The translations under genes were made by a program, and so were the position numbers. DNA of 64,000 nt, taken from NCBI RefSeq assembly GCF_014280435.1, contig NZ_CP060388.1, positions 2,989,501 through 3,053,500 of the forward strand, written 5' to 3'. A model generated the notes under the pieces. That model was given only the letters and a program-made list of their open reading frames with translations. It searched no databases and was not told the origin of the DNA. Positions 43,312-51,705 of this stretch are shown one piece after another (the first letter of the stretch is position 1; each line of letters begins with the position of its first letter). The stretch comes from Sphingobium sp. KCTC 72723. Lineage in GTDB: Bacteria; Pseudomonadota; Alphaproteobacteria; Sphingomonadales; Sphingomonadaceae.

Positions 43312-44025
43312 ATGTCCGACACCGTTTCCGCCCCGCCCATGATCGACCCGCGCAGCCGGGCGGCGGCGCTGCGGCGGGAACGGATGCGCGACCGCCTGCT
43401 CGACACTGTGCTGGACCTTTACCAGCCGGGGCAGGCGAACGGGCATCTGGTCATCGACGATGTGATCCGCGCCGCTGATGTGTCGCGGGGCAGTTTCTAC
43501 AAATATTTCGATTCGCTGGAAGCGGCCGTCGATGCGCTGGGCGAGCGGCTGACGGCGGGCATGATCGGCGATTATCGTCGGCTGTTCGATGACGATGACG
43601 CCCCGTTGCTGCGCGCGGTGGGCGGCGCGGCCATGACGATGTTGCGCGCCTGGCATGATCCGCGCTGGGGCGGCTTTACCTGTCGCGTCGATTATGTCGA
43701 TTATTTCGAGCGCGCGAGCAGCTTCGACCTGATGGTCCGCGATGCGCTGGACGATGCCCGGCGTAAGGGGCAGATGGATTTTGTTTCCAGCGACATGGCC
43801 GTCGACCTGATCGTCGGCGTCACGATCGAAGCGCGGCGGCGGTTGATGCGCGGGGGCATAGCCCCGCGTTCCTATATGGACGAAATGCTCCTGCGGATTT
43901 TCAAGGCGCTGGATGCTCCCGCTGTCACGCTGGCTGCGGTGCTCGACACGGTGTGGCTACGTCTGGCGCGTGACGGGCCGGGCCTTGCCTGGTGGTCCGT
44001 GGAGCAGGGGGTTCCGGTCGGTTAA
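43312..44025 (+). CDS. TetR-family regulator
   Basis: A 237-residue TetR-type protein; HTH in residues about 22-70 (VIDDVIRAADVSRGSFYKYF is the recognition region) and a helical C-terminal domain ending with VWLRLARDGPGLAW. Encoded last in the three-gene operon starting with the HsaA-like monooxygenase, so it probably controls the 41.6 kb divergent promoter, perhaps through the AT-rich palindrome at 41631-41656. It is not closely similar to the TetR proteins at 26.3 or 50.3 kb. Confidence 0.9.
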   Translation: MSDTVSAPPMIDPRSRAAALRRERMRDRLLDTVLDLYQPGQANGHLVIDDVIRAADVSRGSFYKYFDSLEAAVDALGERLTAGMIGDYRRLFDDDDAPLLRAVGGAAMTMLRAWHDPRWGGFTCRVDYVDYFERASSFDLMVRDALDDARRKGQMDFVSSDMAVDLIVGVTIEARRRLMRGGIAPRSYMDEMLLRIFKALDAPAVTLAAVLDTVWLRLARDGPGLAWWSVEQGVPVG

Positions 44026-44049
44026 GAGGCTGTCCGTTGCGCTAAACGA

Positions 44050-44502
44050 TCAGGAATCAAGCGGCGTCCAGCAAGGGGTGCCTGCTTTTTCCAGCGGCCC
44101 GCATTGTGCCACGCGGGTCGCGCCATTGTCCGCGATCAGGATCATCCAGTCGCCGGTGTCGCCGCATCCAATGGCCCAGACCGCGTTGGTGCCGATGTCG
44201 CCCCGAAACAGCGAACGCTTCGTACTTGTACAGACCTCACCCGCATCATGCATCAGCTTGGCGAAGGATTGCGTGCGTCCGGCCGCGTCCCTTTCCTCGA
44301 TCGCATTGCTGTAGCGGTTTCGGCTGCTGCCAGTGCGATGCGCTTCGGCGATGGCGATGGATGCGCCCAACGTAGCGGCAATCACGCCGGTCGGGACCAG
44401 CGTCCATAACAATGCCCGGCGCAGGTCGCCGCCGCTATGGCCGCACGCGATGCAGCCAGTTCCAAAGCCGTCGATGGGCGCGCGACATTTCGGGCAGTTC
44501 AT
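44050..44502 (-). CDS. Membrane-anchored zinc-ribbon protein of unknown function
   Basis: A 150-residue protein with an N-terminal zinc ribbon (MNCPKCRAPIDG then GCIACGHSG), one membrane segment (about residues 29-52) and a C-terminal domain of about 95 residues with three further Cys residues (in EVCTSTK, AIGCGDTG, VAQCGPL) plus a Cys near the C-terminus. Topology would leave the zinc ribbon in the cytoplasm. It is convergent with the TetR gene and looks unrelated to the catabolic operons. I do not recognise the C-terminal domain. Confidence 0.75.
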   Translation of the reverse strand: MNCPKCRAPIDGFGTGCIACGHSGGDLRRALLWTLVPTGVIAATLGASIAIAEAHRTGSSRNRYSNAIEERDAAGRTQSFAKLMHDAGEVCTSTKRSLFRGDIGTNAVWAIGCGDTGDWMILIADNGATRVAQCGPLEKAGTPCWTPLDS

Positions 44503-44535
44503 GACTGCGCACTAGCGCGCATCTCTCTCACCCTA

Positions 44536-44553
44536 CCCTATCGCTCGACAGGA
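44536..44553. promoter_or_regulatory. TetR-type operator candidate before the GntR/acyl-CoA dehydrogenase operon
   Basis: CCCTATCGCTCGACAGGA has half-sites CCTATCG and CGACAGG, matching the recurring palindrome at about 14 of 18 positions when read on the other strand. It lies 35 bases upstream of the GntR gene. Confidence 0.5.
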
Positions 44554-44587
44554 GCGGGTGCGGCGGGGCGCGATCATTCTATAGACT

Positions 44588-45322
44588 ATGGAATTGCCCA
44601 GCCTCCCCCCGGCCATAGCGCCGACTTTCCCGCCATCGGGCGGGATGATGGGGGAACCGTTGCGTTCGCCCTCCACCCTACGCCAGGCGGTGGTCGATCG
44701 GCTGCGCGACGCGATCGTGTCCGGCACGATCGCGCCCGGCACCCTGCTGCGCGAAACCGCACTCGCCGCCAGCCTGAACGTCAGCGCCACGCCGATCCGT
44801 GAGGCGCTTGGCACGTTGGCGTCCGAAGGATTGGTGGAGATCGAGGCGCATAGGTTGAAGCGCGTCACCCCGATTGATTTTCCCGCGACCCGCGACCTGT
44901 TGCGCGTGCAATGGGAATTGTGGCGGCTGGGCTATGCTTGGGGGATGGGCCATATCGGCGCAGGGGAAACTGCGCTGCTCGATCAGGCGATCGCCCGCTA
45001 TCGCATGGCGCTGGACGGGGAAGATTATGCCGGTGCGATCGCGGCGGGTCTGGATTTCCACACTATCTTCATCACCGCGTCGGCGAACCGCGAACTGCTG
45101 CGCTCGACTCTCGACCGGCGGGGTCTGATCGCGCGCTTCATTTTGCTGCATGGCCTTGCGACGCTGACGACGATCGGCCTGGAACAGCATCAGGCGATCC
45201 TGACCGCGTTCAAGGCCGGCGACCATCCCGGCGTGCTGGCCTGCCTCGATCGCATGGCCACGCGCCTGATCGCCATCGCGGACGCAGGCTGCCCGGCCGC
45301 ATCCGACCATCCTTCCCAATAA
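44588..45322 (+). CDS. GntR-family (FCD) transcriptional regulator
   Basis: A 244-residue regulator with an N-terminal winged HTH (LRDAIVSGTIAPGTLLRETA then NVSATPIREALGTL, residues about 38-85) and an FCD-type ligand domain. The ATG at 44588 lacks a clear Shine-Dalgarno; tandem ATGs at 44645/44648 are alternatives. It lies 18 bases before the acyl-CoA dehydrogenase and is probably co-transcribed. It is distinct from the FadR-type protein at 5.3 kb: its HTH is nearer the N-terminal third and the FCD domain is shorter. Confidence 0.88.
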   Translation: MELPSLPPAIAPTFPPSGGMMGEPLRSPSTLRQAVVDRLRDAIVSGTIAPGTLLRETALAASLNVSATPIREALGTLASEGLVEIEAHRLKRVTPIDFPATRDLLRVQWELWRLGYAWGMGHIGAGETALLDQAIARYRMALDGEDYAGAIAAGLDFHTIFITASANRELLRSTLDRRGLIARFILLHGLATLTTIGLEQHQAILTAFKAGDHPGVLACLDRMATRLIAIADAGCPAASDHPSQ

Positions 45323-45340
45323 GCAAAAGAGACACAGGAC

Positions 45341-46504
45341 ATGGATTTCGAACTGCCAGAGGAATATCGTTCCTTTCAGGACATGGTGCGGCGCTGGGTC
45401 GACAAGGAAGTGCCCAAGGAATGGGCGCGCGCGCTGGAAAAGGACGAACATAACTACCCCTTCGCCCTGTGGGATAAATTCACCGAGGCAGGCTTCCACG
45501 GCATCGGCATATCGGAGGAATATGACGGGCAGGGCGGCGATGTCGTCATGCAGATGCTGCTGGCGCGCGAACTCGCTCGGTCGCTGGGCGGCCTTGCCTG
45601 GATATGGGGCATCACCAGCTTTGCCGGGTCGAAATCGATCGGCCTTTATGGCTCGCCCGAACAAAAGGCGAAATATCTGCCGCTGATCGCCACCGGCCAG
45701 TTGAAGGCGGCGATCGCCTTTACCGAACCGGGCGGCGGCACCGACCTTTTGGGCGCAATGACCACAACCGCCGAACGGGTCGAGGGCGGCTGGAAACTGA
45801 ATGGCGAGAAGATCTGGTCCTCCTCCGCCCATGTCGCCGACTATCTGCTGGTGATCGCGCGCAGCGACAAGGTTGCGGAGAAGAAGCATCAGGGGCTGAC
45901 CCTGTTCTGGGTGCCGACCAAAACGGCGGGCGTGAAGATCACGCCGCTCGCCAAACTCGGTATGCGCTCGATGGGCAGTTGCTCGGTCCATTTCGAGGAT
46001 GCCTTCGTCGCCGGCGAACAGGTGCTGGGGGAGCCGCACAAGGCCTGGTATATGTTGCTGCCCACGCTGAACAATGAGCGGATCATGGTCGGCGCTTTCT
46101 GCCTGGGTGTGATCGACGGGGTGCTGGAGGACGCGGTCGACTATATGAAGCAGCGCAAGGCGTTCGGCGGCATCATCGGCCGCTTCCAGAGCCTGCAACA
46201 TTATGTCGCCGACATCGCGACCATGCAGAAAACCACCGAACTGATGCTGCATTTCTGCGCCGACAAGCAGGCGCGCGGCGAAAATGTCGGGGTGGAGGCC
46301 AATATGCTCAAACTCATGGCATCGGAAAATGCCAATGCGGCCGCCGACATGGGCATCCAGATATTGGGCGGCATGGGCTATTCGGCCGAAACCGACATGC
46401 AGCGTTACTGGCGCGACAGCCGCCTGTGGCGGATCGGCCCGATCACCAATGAAATGGTGCGCAACGGTATCGCCGAAAGCCTGGGGCTGCCGCGCTCATT
46501 CTGA
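45341..46504 (+). CDS. Acyl-CoA dehydrogenase family protein
   Basis: A 387-residue acyl-CoA dehydrogenase. Seen: AIAFTEPGGGTDLLGAMTT and a C-terminal QILGGMGYSAETDMQRYWRD segment followed by RIGPITNEM. The usual YEG motif near the end reads RIGPITNE, so the catalytic base lies elsewhere or the substrate class differs, as in several branched-chain or steroid side-chain enzymes. Its AAAAGAG lies upstream of the ATG. Encoded between the GntR regulator and the P450, with a gap of 78 bases holding another operator candidate. Electrons would go to ETF. Confidence 0.9.
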   Translation: MDFELPEEYRSFQDMVRRWVDKEVPKEWARALEKDEHNYPFALWDKFTEAGFHGIGISEEYDGQGGDVVMQMLLARELARSLGGLAWIWGITSFAGSKSIGLYGSPEQKAKYLPLIATGQLKAAIAFTEPGGGTDLLGAMTTTAERVEGGWKLNGEKIWSSSAHVADYLLVIARSDKVAEKKHQGLTLFWVPTKTAGVKITPLAKLGMRSMGSCSVHFEDAFVAGEQVLGEPHKAWYMLLPTLNNERIMVGAFCLGVIDGVLEDAVDYMKQRKAFGGIIGRFQSLQHYVADIATMQKTTELMLHFCADKQARGENVGVEANMLKLMASENANAAADMGIQILGGMGYSAETDMQRYWRDSRLWRIGPITNEMVRNGIAESLGLPRSF

Positions 46505-46511
46505 AACCCGG

Positions 46512-46529
46512 CCCTTCTCAAAGACAGGT
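46512..46529. promoter_or_regulatory. TetR-type operator candidate before the P450 gene
   Basis: On the minus strand the site reads ACCTGTCTTTGAGAAGGG, about 14 of 18 positions of the consensus. It is 53 bases upstream of the P450 start. Confidence 0.45.
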
Positions 46530-46582
46530 GAAATGGCGGGGCCGGCGTGCTGCCTCCCCGTCGATCAAGGAGACAGACGATC

Positions 46583-47806
46583 ATGATGTTCCCGCCGCAA
46601 CCCATTCCCGATCATGTACCGGCCGATCTGGTCAAGCCCGACTTCCCCTTCATCTTTGGCATGACGACGGATCGCGATCCGTTCGACGACATGGCGATGG
46701 CCGTACATGAAGGGCCGGATATCATTTATGCGCCCCACGCCTATCCGGGCGGAACAGCCGCCTGGGTGCCACGGAGGATGGCGCATATGCGCGCCATCTA
46801 CCTGGATACGGAACATTTCTCCTCGACCGACTTTTCGCCCTTCTCCAAACTGGTCGGTGGCAGCTGGATCAATTCGCCTGCCGAGCTGGATCCGCCTGCG
46901 CATGGCCCGTTCCGCCAGATGGTCAACCCCGCCTTCACGCCCAAGGCGATGGCTGCGTTGGAGGGGAAGATCCGCCAATATGCGGTCGAATATATCGACG
47001 CCTTCGCCGCGCGCGGTTCGTGCGATTTCATGAGCGAGTTCGCGTTCGAATTTCCGATCAAGGTGTTTATGGACCTGATGGGCCTGCCGCATGATCGGGT
47101 GGCGGAATTTATGGAGTGGGAAATGAACCTGCTCCACAATCACGACCTGTCCAAAATCGCTGAAGCGACCCGCAACGTGCTGGATTATCTGGGTGGAGAG
47201 ATTGACGATCGGCGCGCCAATCCGCGCGACGACCTCATCAGCTTTGGCGTTCATGGCAAAATCGGCGGTCGGCCACTGACGCAGGATGAATTGCTGGGCT
47301 TCATGTTCAACCTGTTCATTGGCGGGCTGGATACCGTCTCGACCAATATGGGGCTGCATTTCCGCCATCTGGGCAGCGCGATGGAAGATCAGGCGCATCT
47401 GCGCGCCAATCCGTCCGAAATCCCGCACGCAATCGACGAGTTGATGCGAGCCTATGGTGCGGTGACGACCTTCCGCACCTGCATCAAGGAAACCGAGGTG
47501 GGCGGCGTGCGCTTCATGCCGGGCGAAAAGGTCGCGATGTCGACCACGCTCGCCGGGCGCGATCCCGCCGAGTTCGACGAACCCACACAGGTGCGGCTGG
47601 ACCGCAAGCCGCGCCATGTCGGCTTTGGCTTTGGCATCCATACCTGCGTCGGGATGCATCTGGCGCGGCGGGAATTGCGGATCGCGATGGAGGAATTTCT
47701 CGCCCGTATCCCGCAATTCCGCATTGCGCCGGGTCACACGGTCGAATGTCATTTGGGCATGATTCAGCCGGTGGCGCTGCCGCTGGTATGGACGCCCGCC
47801 GCTTGA
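46583..47806 (+). CDS. Cytochrome P450, CYP101 (P450cam)-like
   Basis: A 407-residue P450. Heme Cys355 in FGFGIHTCVGMHLARRE; I-helix FIGGLDTVSTN with Asp250/Thr251; ExxR at Glu286-Arg289. The C-terminal stretch RIPQFRIAPG and LPLVWTPAA closely resembles P450cam, which places it in or near the CYP101 family of terpenoid hydroxylases found in Novosphingobium. AAGGAG lies 10 bases upstream. No putidaredoxin-type [2Fe-2S] ferredoxin is in the window; the ferredoxin at 55 kb and the FAD reductase at 51.7 kb are possible electron donors. Confidence 0.94.
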   Translation: MMFPPQPIPDHVPADLVKPDFPFIFGMTTDRDPFDDMAMAVHEGPDIIYAPHAYPGGTAAWVPRRMAHMRAIYLDTEHFSSTDFSPFSKLVGGSWINSPAELDPPAHGPFRQMVNPAFTPKAMAALEGKIRQYAVEYIDAFAARGSCDFMSEFAFEFPIKVFMDLMGLPHDRVAEFMEWEMNLLHNHDLSKIAEATRNVLDYLGGEIDDRRANPRDDLISFGVHGKIGGRPLTQDELLGFMFNLFIGGLDTVSTNMGLHFRHLGSAMEDQAHLRANPSEIPHAIDELMRAYGAVTTFRTCIKETEVGGVRFMPGEKVAMSTTLAGRDPAEFDEPTQVRLDRKPRHVGFGFGIHTCVGMHLARRELRIAMEEFLARIPQFRIAPGHTVECHLGMIQPVALPLVWTPAA

Positions 47807-47816
47807 CCTTAGAGGG

Positions 47817-47840
47817 GGCGTTCGTCTCGCGACGGACGCC
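47817..47840. terminator. Hairpin between convergent P450 and nitroreductase genes
   Basis: GGCGTTCGTC pairs with GACGGACGCC around a 4-base loop (one G-U pair). It sits in the 35-base gap between the converging stops and probably acts on both transcripts. Confidence 0.6.
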
Positions 47841-47841
47841 G

Positions 47842-48417
47842 CTACAGGTCCAGGCAGGCCGTATCAAAATCCAGGCGCGGGTTGCGCGGATGCAGCGCTT
47901 CGGGTCGGCCATAGCCGATATTGCACAGGAAATTGACCTTCCACCGGCCATCAGGGAAAAATTCGCTATCCATGCCGACGGCGTCGAAGCCCGACATCGG
48001 CCCGCAATCCAGCCCCAGCGCTCGCGCCGCCATGATGAGATAGGCACCCTGCAAAGTCGATGACCGCGCCACCGTTTCGGCGACCAGCGCATCCTTTCCC
48101 TCGAATACGCTCCGCATGTCCCGCGACGGGAACAGCGTGTCATATTCCTCGTAGAATCGCGTGTCCCCGGCGATGATGACGGTGCAGGGCGCCTGCGTCA
48201 CCTTATCGACATTGCCCGCATTGATATGCGGCATCAGCCGCGCCTTCGCCTGCGCCGAACGGATGAAGACGAAGCGCGCCGGATTGCTGTTGGCGGTCGT
48301 CGGACCCCATTTGGCCAAATCATAGAGCGTGCGGACCATCGCGCCGGTGACGGGCTGGTCGGTCCATCCATTATGGGTGCGTGCCTGCCGGAACAGTCGA
48401 TCCAACATGTCGGTCAT
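47842..48417 (-). CDS. Nitroreductase-family flavoprotein (RutE/HadB-like)
   Basis: A 191-residue FMN nitroreductase-fold protein. Visible: WGPTTANSNPARF (FMN contact), LQGAYLIMAARALGLDCGPMSGFD and the C-terminal CNIGYGRPEALHPRNPRLDF. It resembles the malonic-semialdehyde reductase/RutE subgroup. Its ATGA start overlaps the gamma-carbonic-anhydrase-like gene. Being encoded two genes after the HsaA-like monooxygenase, it might supply reduced flavin to it; that is inference. Last gene of the dioxygenase operon, ending at a hairpin. Confidence 0.9.
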   Translation of the reverse strand: MTDMLDRLFRQARTHNGWTDQPVTGAMVRTLYDLAKWGPTTANSNPARFVFIRSAQAKARLMPHINAGNVDKVTQAPCTVIIAGDTRFYEEYDTLFPSRDMRSVFEGKDALVAETVARSSTLQGAYLIMAARALGLDCGPMSGFDAVGMDSEFFPDGRWKVNFLCNIGYGRPEALHPRNPRLDFDTACLDL

Positions 48418-49010
48418 GGCGTCCCCCAGCCCGGCGCTTCGCGGGCGAGAATATCGTCCGCCTCTCTACCAAGCGCCGCCCGGTCTGCTTGCTCCCACAC
48501 TCGATGGTCACCGCGCGCATAGCCACGCCCATTGTCGCGATAAAGCAGTGCGTCGATTACATGGTCGCGCAACTTGTCGATCCGGCGCACGACCCGGCCG
48601 GGCGTCCCCATCACCAGCGAATGGGGCGGCACGATGCTGTCGGGGGGCAGGAAACTATGCCCGGCGATGATCGACCCCTGGCCGATAACGCACCGTTCCA
48701 TGATCGTTGCGCCAACCCCGATCAGGCAGCCCGGCTCGATGATGCAGCCATGCACCACCGCGCGATGGCCGATGGTGCAATAATCGCCGATGACGGTCGG
48801 ATCGTCCCAACCGATATGGACCATCGCATGATCCTGCACGCTGGCGCACCGACCCACCGAAACGAACGCCCGCTCGCACCGGATGACCGCATAGGGCCAC
48901 AGGCTGCAATCTTCACCCAGCCGCACGTCGCCGAACAGGCGAACGGTCGGATCGACATAGGCCGGGGACATTGCGATCATCGCGTCGGTCGAACAGGGCC
49001 GCCCGCGCAT
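48414..49010 (-). CDS. Gamma-carbonic-anhydrase/PaaY-like hexapeptide-repeat protein
   Basis: About 198 residues with a left-handed beta-helix made of hexapeptide repeats (GEDCSLWPYAVIRCE, GDYCTIGHRAVVHGCIIE, GCLIGVGATIMERCVIGQGS). Metal-type His residues appear in HIGWDD and GHRAVVHG, as in YrdA/CaiE/PaaY proteins. PaaY is a thioesterase that protects a pathway from dead-end CoA esters (established for PaaY); a similar helper role would fit here. Start is uncertain: ATGs at 49010 and 48980 both have poor Shine-Dalgarno sites; the family core begins at SPAYVDPTVRL. Confidence 0.85.
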   Translation of the reverse strand: MRGRPCSTDAMIAMSPAYVDPTVRLFGDVRLGEDCSLWPYAVIRCERAFVSVGRCASVQDHAMVHIGWDDPTVIGDYCTIGHRAVVHGCIIEPGCLIGVGATIMERCVIGQGSIIAGHSFLPPDSIVPPHSLVMGTPGRVVRRIDKLRDHVIDALLYRDNGRGYARGDHRVWEQADRAALGREADDILAREAPGWGTP

Positions 49011-49032
49011 CCGGGCAGGCGGCCTCTGGCGA

Positions 49033-50259
49033 TCAATAGGCGCCGGGCGGCGAAATCGGGTCCGCCCCGGTCGTGGCACGGCCATAGATTTCATAGCCGA
49101 TGGTCGGGATATTCTGAATATGCCGCGTCGCCATCGACACGTCGCGCCAATAGCGGTTGATCGGCTTGTCCAGCGCAAAGGCCGAAGACCCCGCCTGGAA
49201 CATCAGCGATTCGCTCGCGCCATGGACCAGTTCGATCATCTGCGCGCCCGCGGCCCGATGCTTTGCCTTTTCCGCGATCGAAAATTCCTCGCCCAGGCCG
49301 ATCCGGTCCAGCTTGGCAGTCAGGTCGAACAGGATCAGCTTGGCCGTGTCGATCATCGCGGCGGCTTCGCCCAGGTCGCGCATATAGGCGCCTGAACTGG
49401 TGCGCGTGCCGATGATGGTGGTCAGCACCGGTTTTTTGGGCGCTTCGGCGGTCACGATTTCCAGCATCGCCTCCACCGCACCGATCAATTGCGCAATGCC
49501 GGTAGTGCGGACTACCGGAACGGCGGGCAACAGGTCGGACGGAGCGCCGAAATGGCGCTTTGTGGTGTCGATCTGGCCCGATCGTTCGTTCATCAACGCC
49601 ATTTGCGCGTCGGGAATGAACACATCCTTGGCAATCGCGGTGTCGGACCCGGTGCCTTGCATCCCCGACACGAACCATGTGTCCTCGATCGTCATGGCAT
49701 CCATCGGCAGGTAGCACATGTTGATACCCGGAACGACGGGACCGTCATAATCCTCCAGCACAACGCCCTGCTGCGCCCAGTTCGACTGGCGCGACCCGGA
49801 CATGTAGGGCCATTTGCCATTGATGATCCACCCGCCATCGACCTTACGCGCCTTGCCGGGCGGGTTGTAGGCACCGCACACCGTTTGCGGGCCGTCGGCG
49901 AACACCGCGTCCTGCACCCCGTCGGGGGCCAGGCTGGTAATCCAGCTGGTTCCGTTGATGATCTGCATGACCCAGCTGATCGCCGGATCGCCCTTCGCGA
50001 TTTCGATCTGCACGCGGCAGAAATCGGTCGGCGACAGGCCAAAGCCGCCCAGGCGCTGCGGCACCAGCAGGCGCAGGAAACCCTCGTCCTTCAACATCTT
50101 GTCGACCGCCGGGGTCGGGCTGCGGCGTTTCTCGCCAGCAGGCGCTTCGCTCTGGAGGAAGCCACGCAGGCTGCGCGCCTTTTCGACCAGCGCATCGGCC
50201 ACGCTCTTGTCGGCGAAGCCGACCTTCGTGCTGGATTCAAACTTTGCCAGGGTAGCCAT
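49033..50259 (-). CDS. HsaA/HpaB-like flavin-dependent monooxygenase (second)
   Basis: A 408-residue acyl-CoA-dehydrogenase-fold monooxygenase of the same general class as the protein at 41.7 kb. Seen: GNPA-like region AKGDPAISWVMQ, GGWIINGKWPYMSGSRQ, MQGTGSDTAIA and the C-terminal RYWRDVSMATRHIQ. GAGG lies 8 bases before the ATG. It follows a TetR gene and precedes the gamma-carbonic-anhydrase-like gene. It needs a reduced-flavin source; no HsaB-type small reductase is adjacent. Likely an aromatic or related hydroxylation downstream of the ring-hydroxylating dioxygenase. Confidence 0.87.
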   Translation of the reverse strand: MATLAKFESSTKVGFADKSVADALVEKARSLRGFLQSEAPAGEKRRSPTPAVDKMLKDEGFLRLLVPQRLGGFGLSPTDFCRVQIEIAKGDPAISWVMQIINGTSWITSLAPDGVQDAVFADGPQTVCGAYNPPGKARKVDGGWIINGKWPYMSGSRQSNWAQQGVVLEDYDGPVVPGINMCYLPMDAMTIEDTWFVSGMQGTGSDTAIAKDVFIPDAQMALMNERSGQIDTTKRHFGAPSDLLPAVPVVRTTGIAQLIGAVEAMLEIVTAEAPKKPVLTTIIGTRTSSGAYMRDLGEAAAMIDTAKLILFDLTAKLDRIGLGEEFSIAEKAKHRAAGAQMIELVHGASESLMFQAGSSAFALDKPINRYWRDVSMATRHIQNIPTIGYEIYGRATTGADPISPPGAY

Positions 50260-50263
50260 CAGT

Positions 50264-50896
50264 TCATCCTCTCTTATGTTCGGCATGGTGACCGGCGATC
50301 TGCAACGCCCATTCGCACAATCGGTCGGGCGCACCGTTCCAGACGTCCAGCCATTGCGGCGTGGCCGGAATGATGAGTGTACTCAGTTGCAACCGCACCA
50401 GCGTGTCGCAGAAAATGTCGCGATCCAGGCGGCTGGCCGTCAGCGTTTCGAAATGGTCCAGCACGGGGTCGAGCGCTTGCTGCACGGCGGCCTTGTGGCG
50501 GCTGAAATGGCTGCGCAGGAAATTGAGGTGAAAGGCTGGTTCGACTTCGAATATGCCGTCGGGCGACCGTTCGATGGTGAAGCGACCATAGAAGCGCATC
50601 ACTGCGCGGAACCGTTCGATCGGGTCGGTAATGCCTTGTCCCGCTTCCACGATCCCCTTTTCGAAACTGCTGCAAATATATTCGCTGACCGCCGCCAGCA
50701 CATCCTCCTTGGAGGCGAAATAGCGGTAGAGCGTGCCGCGCGACACGCCGCTGCTTTCGCTGATGTCGCTCATCGACAGGCGGCGCGCACCGATGCTGCC
50801 AATCGCGCGCAAGGTGCCGTCCATGATTTTCTGGACGCTGCCTGATTGATCGGTGGCGACGATTTCGCTCCAGTCGGTGTGCGGCATCAGCTTCAT
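50264..50896 (-). CDS. TetR-family regulator
   Basis: A 210-residue TetR protein: HTH in residues about 22-68 (RRLSMSDISESSGVSRGTLYRYF then ASKEDVL) and a helical ligand domain with a long C-terminus. Its start overlaps the SDR stop by 4 bases, so it is part of the dioxygenase operon and probably regulates it, for instance through the TTGAAC-N7-GTTCAA palindrome at 54919-54937. It is unusual for the repressor to be encoded in the middle of its operon. Confidence 0.92.
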   Translation of the reverse strand: MKLMPHTDWSEIVATDQSGSVQKIMDGTLRAIGSIGARRLSMSDISESSGVSRGTLYRYFASKEDVLAAVSEYICSSFEKGIVEAGQGITDPIERFRAVMRFYGRFTIERSPDGIFEVEPAFHLNFLRSHFSRHKAAVQQALDPVLDHFETLTASRLDRDIFCDTLVRLQLSTLIIPATPQWLDVWNGAPDRLCEWALQIAGHHAEHKRG

Positions 50897-51705
50897 GTCT
50901 GGGCTTCCATCTCGGCAAGATTATGCGGAACGCTCACATAGCCGGGCAAATGCTGTCCGCCATCCACATTGATCAGTTCGCCATTGACGAAACGCGACAT
51001 GTCCGACGCCAGAAACAGCACGACCGGGCCGATATCCAGTTCCGGGTCGCCTGCACGCTTCAACGGATTGCTGGCGGTCGCCATGTCCAGAAAGCCCGGC
51101 ACATCCTCCACCAGTTGCGCGAACACCTGGCCCATGCCGGTCGGCGCAATCGCGTTGGTGCGGATGTTGAAGCGACCCCATTCGACTGCCGCGCTGCGGG
51201 TCAGGCCCATGATCGCGCCCTTGTTCATATTATAATCGGCATGGAGCCACGCGCCGGTTTGCGCGTCGATCGAATAGAAATTGACGATCGACCCGCCGCC
51301 GCGCGCCTTCATATGGGGGAAGGCCGCGCGCATCGCCCACCAACTGCCCCAGGTGCCGATGTCCAGCGTGCGCTTGAGCATTTCATCGGTTTTCTGCTCC
51401 AGCAGGACGTTGGGCGACAGCAGCGATGCGTTGTTGACCAATATGTCGATGCCGCCAAATTCGGCGACCGCGCGGTCGATCATCGCTTCGACGTCCGCTT
51501 TCACCCCGACATCGGCGGCCATGCCCACGGCGCGCACGCCAAACTCCGCCGAAATCTCCGCCGCCACCTTCTCCGCCGCTGCGCCGTCGCGCCCGGTGAT
51601 CAGGACATGCGCGCCCTCCCGCGCCAGACAGCGCGATATGCCATGGCCCAGCCCCTTGGCCCCGCCGGTGATGATCGCAACCTTATCCTGCACCAAAGCC
51701 GTCAC
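50893..51705 (-). CDS. Short-chain dehydrogenase (probable cis-diol dehydrogenase)
   Basis: A 270-residue SDR starting at GTG 51705, overlapping the reductase stop by 4 bases. TGGAKGLGHGISRCL near residue 15, NNAS, Ser in NFYSIDA and Tyr/Lys in DYNMNKGA; C-terminal FVNGELINVDGG. By position (after dioxygenase alpha, beta and reductase) it would oxidise the cis-dihydrodiol made by the dioxygenase, as SDR-type diol dehydrogenases do. That role is inferred from context. Confidence 0.92.
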   Translation of the reverse strand: MTALVQDKVAIITGGAKGLGHGISRCLAREGAHVLITGRDGAAAEKVAAEISAEFGVRAVGMAADVGVKADVEAMIDRAVAEFGGIDILVNNASLLSPNVLLEQKTDEMLKRTLDIGTWGSWWAMRAAFPHMKARGGGSIVNFYSIDAQTGAWLHADYNMNKGAIMGLTRSAAVEWGRFNIRTNAIAPTGMGQVFAQLVEDVPGFLDMATASNPLKRAGDPELDIGPVVLFLASDMSRFVNGELINVDGGQHLPGYVSVPHNLAEMEAQT

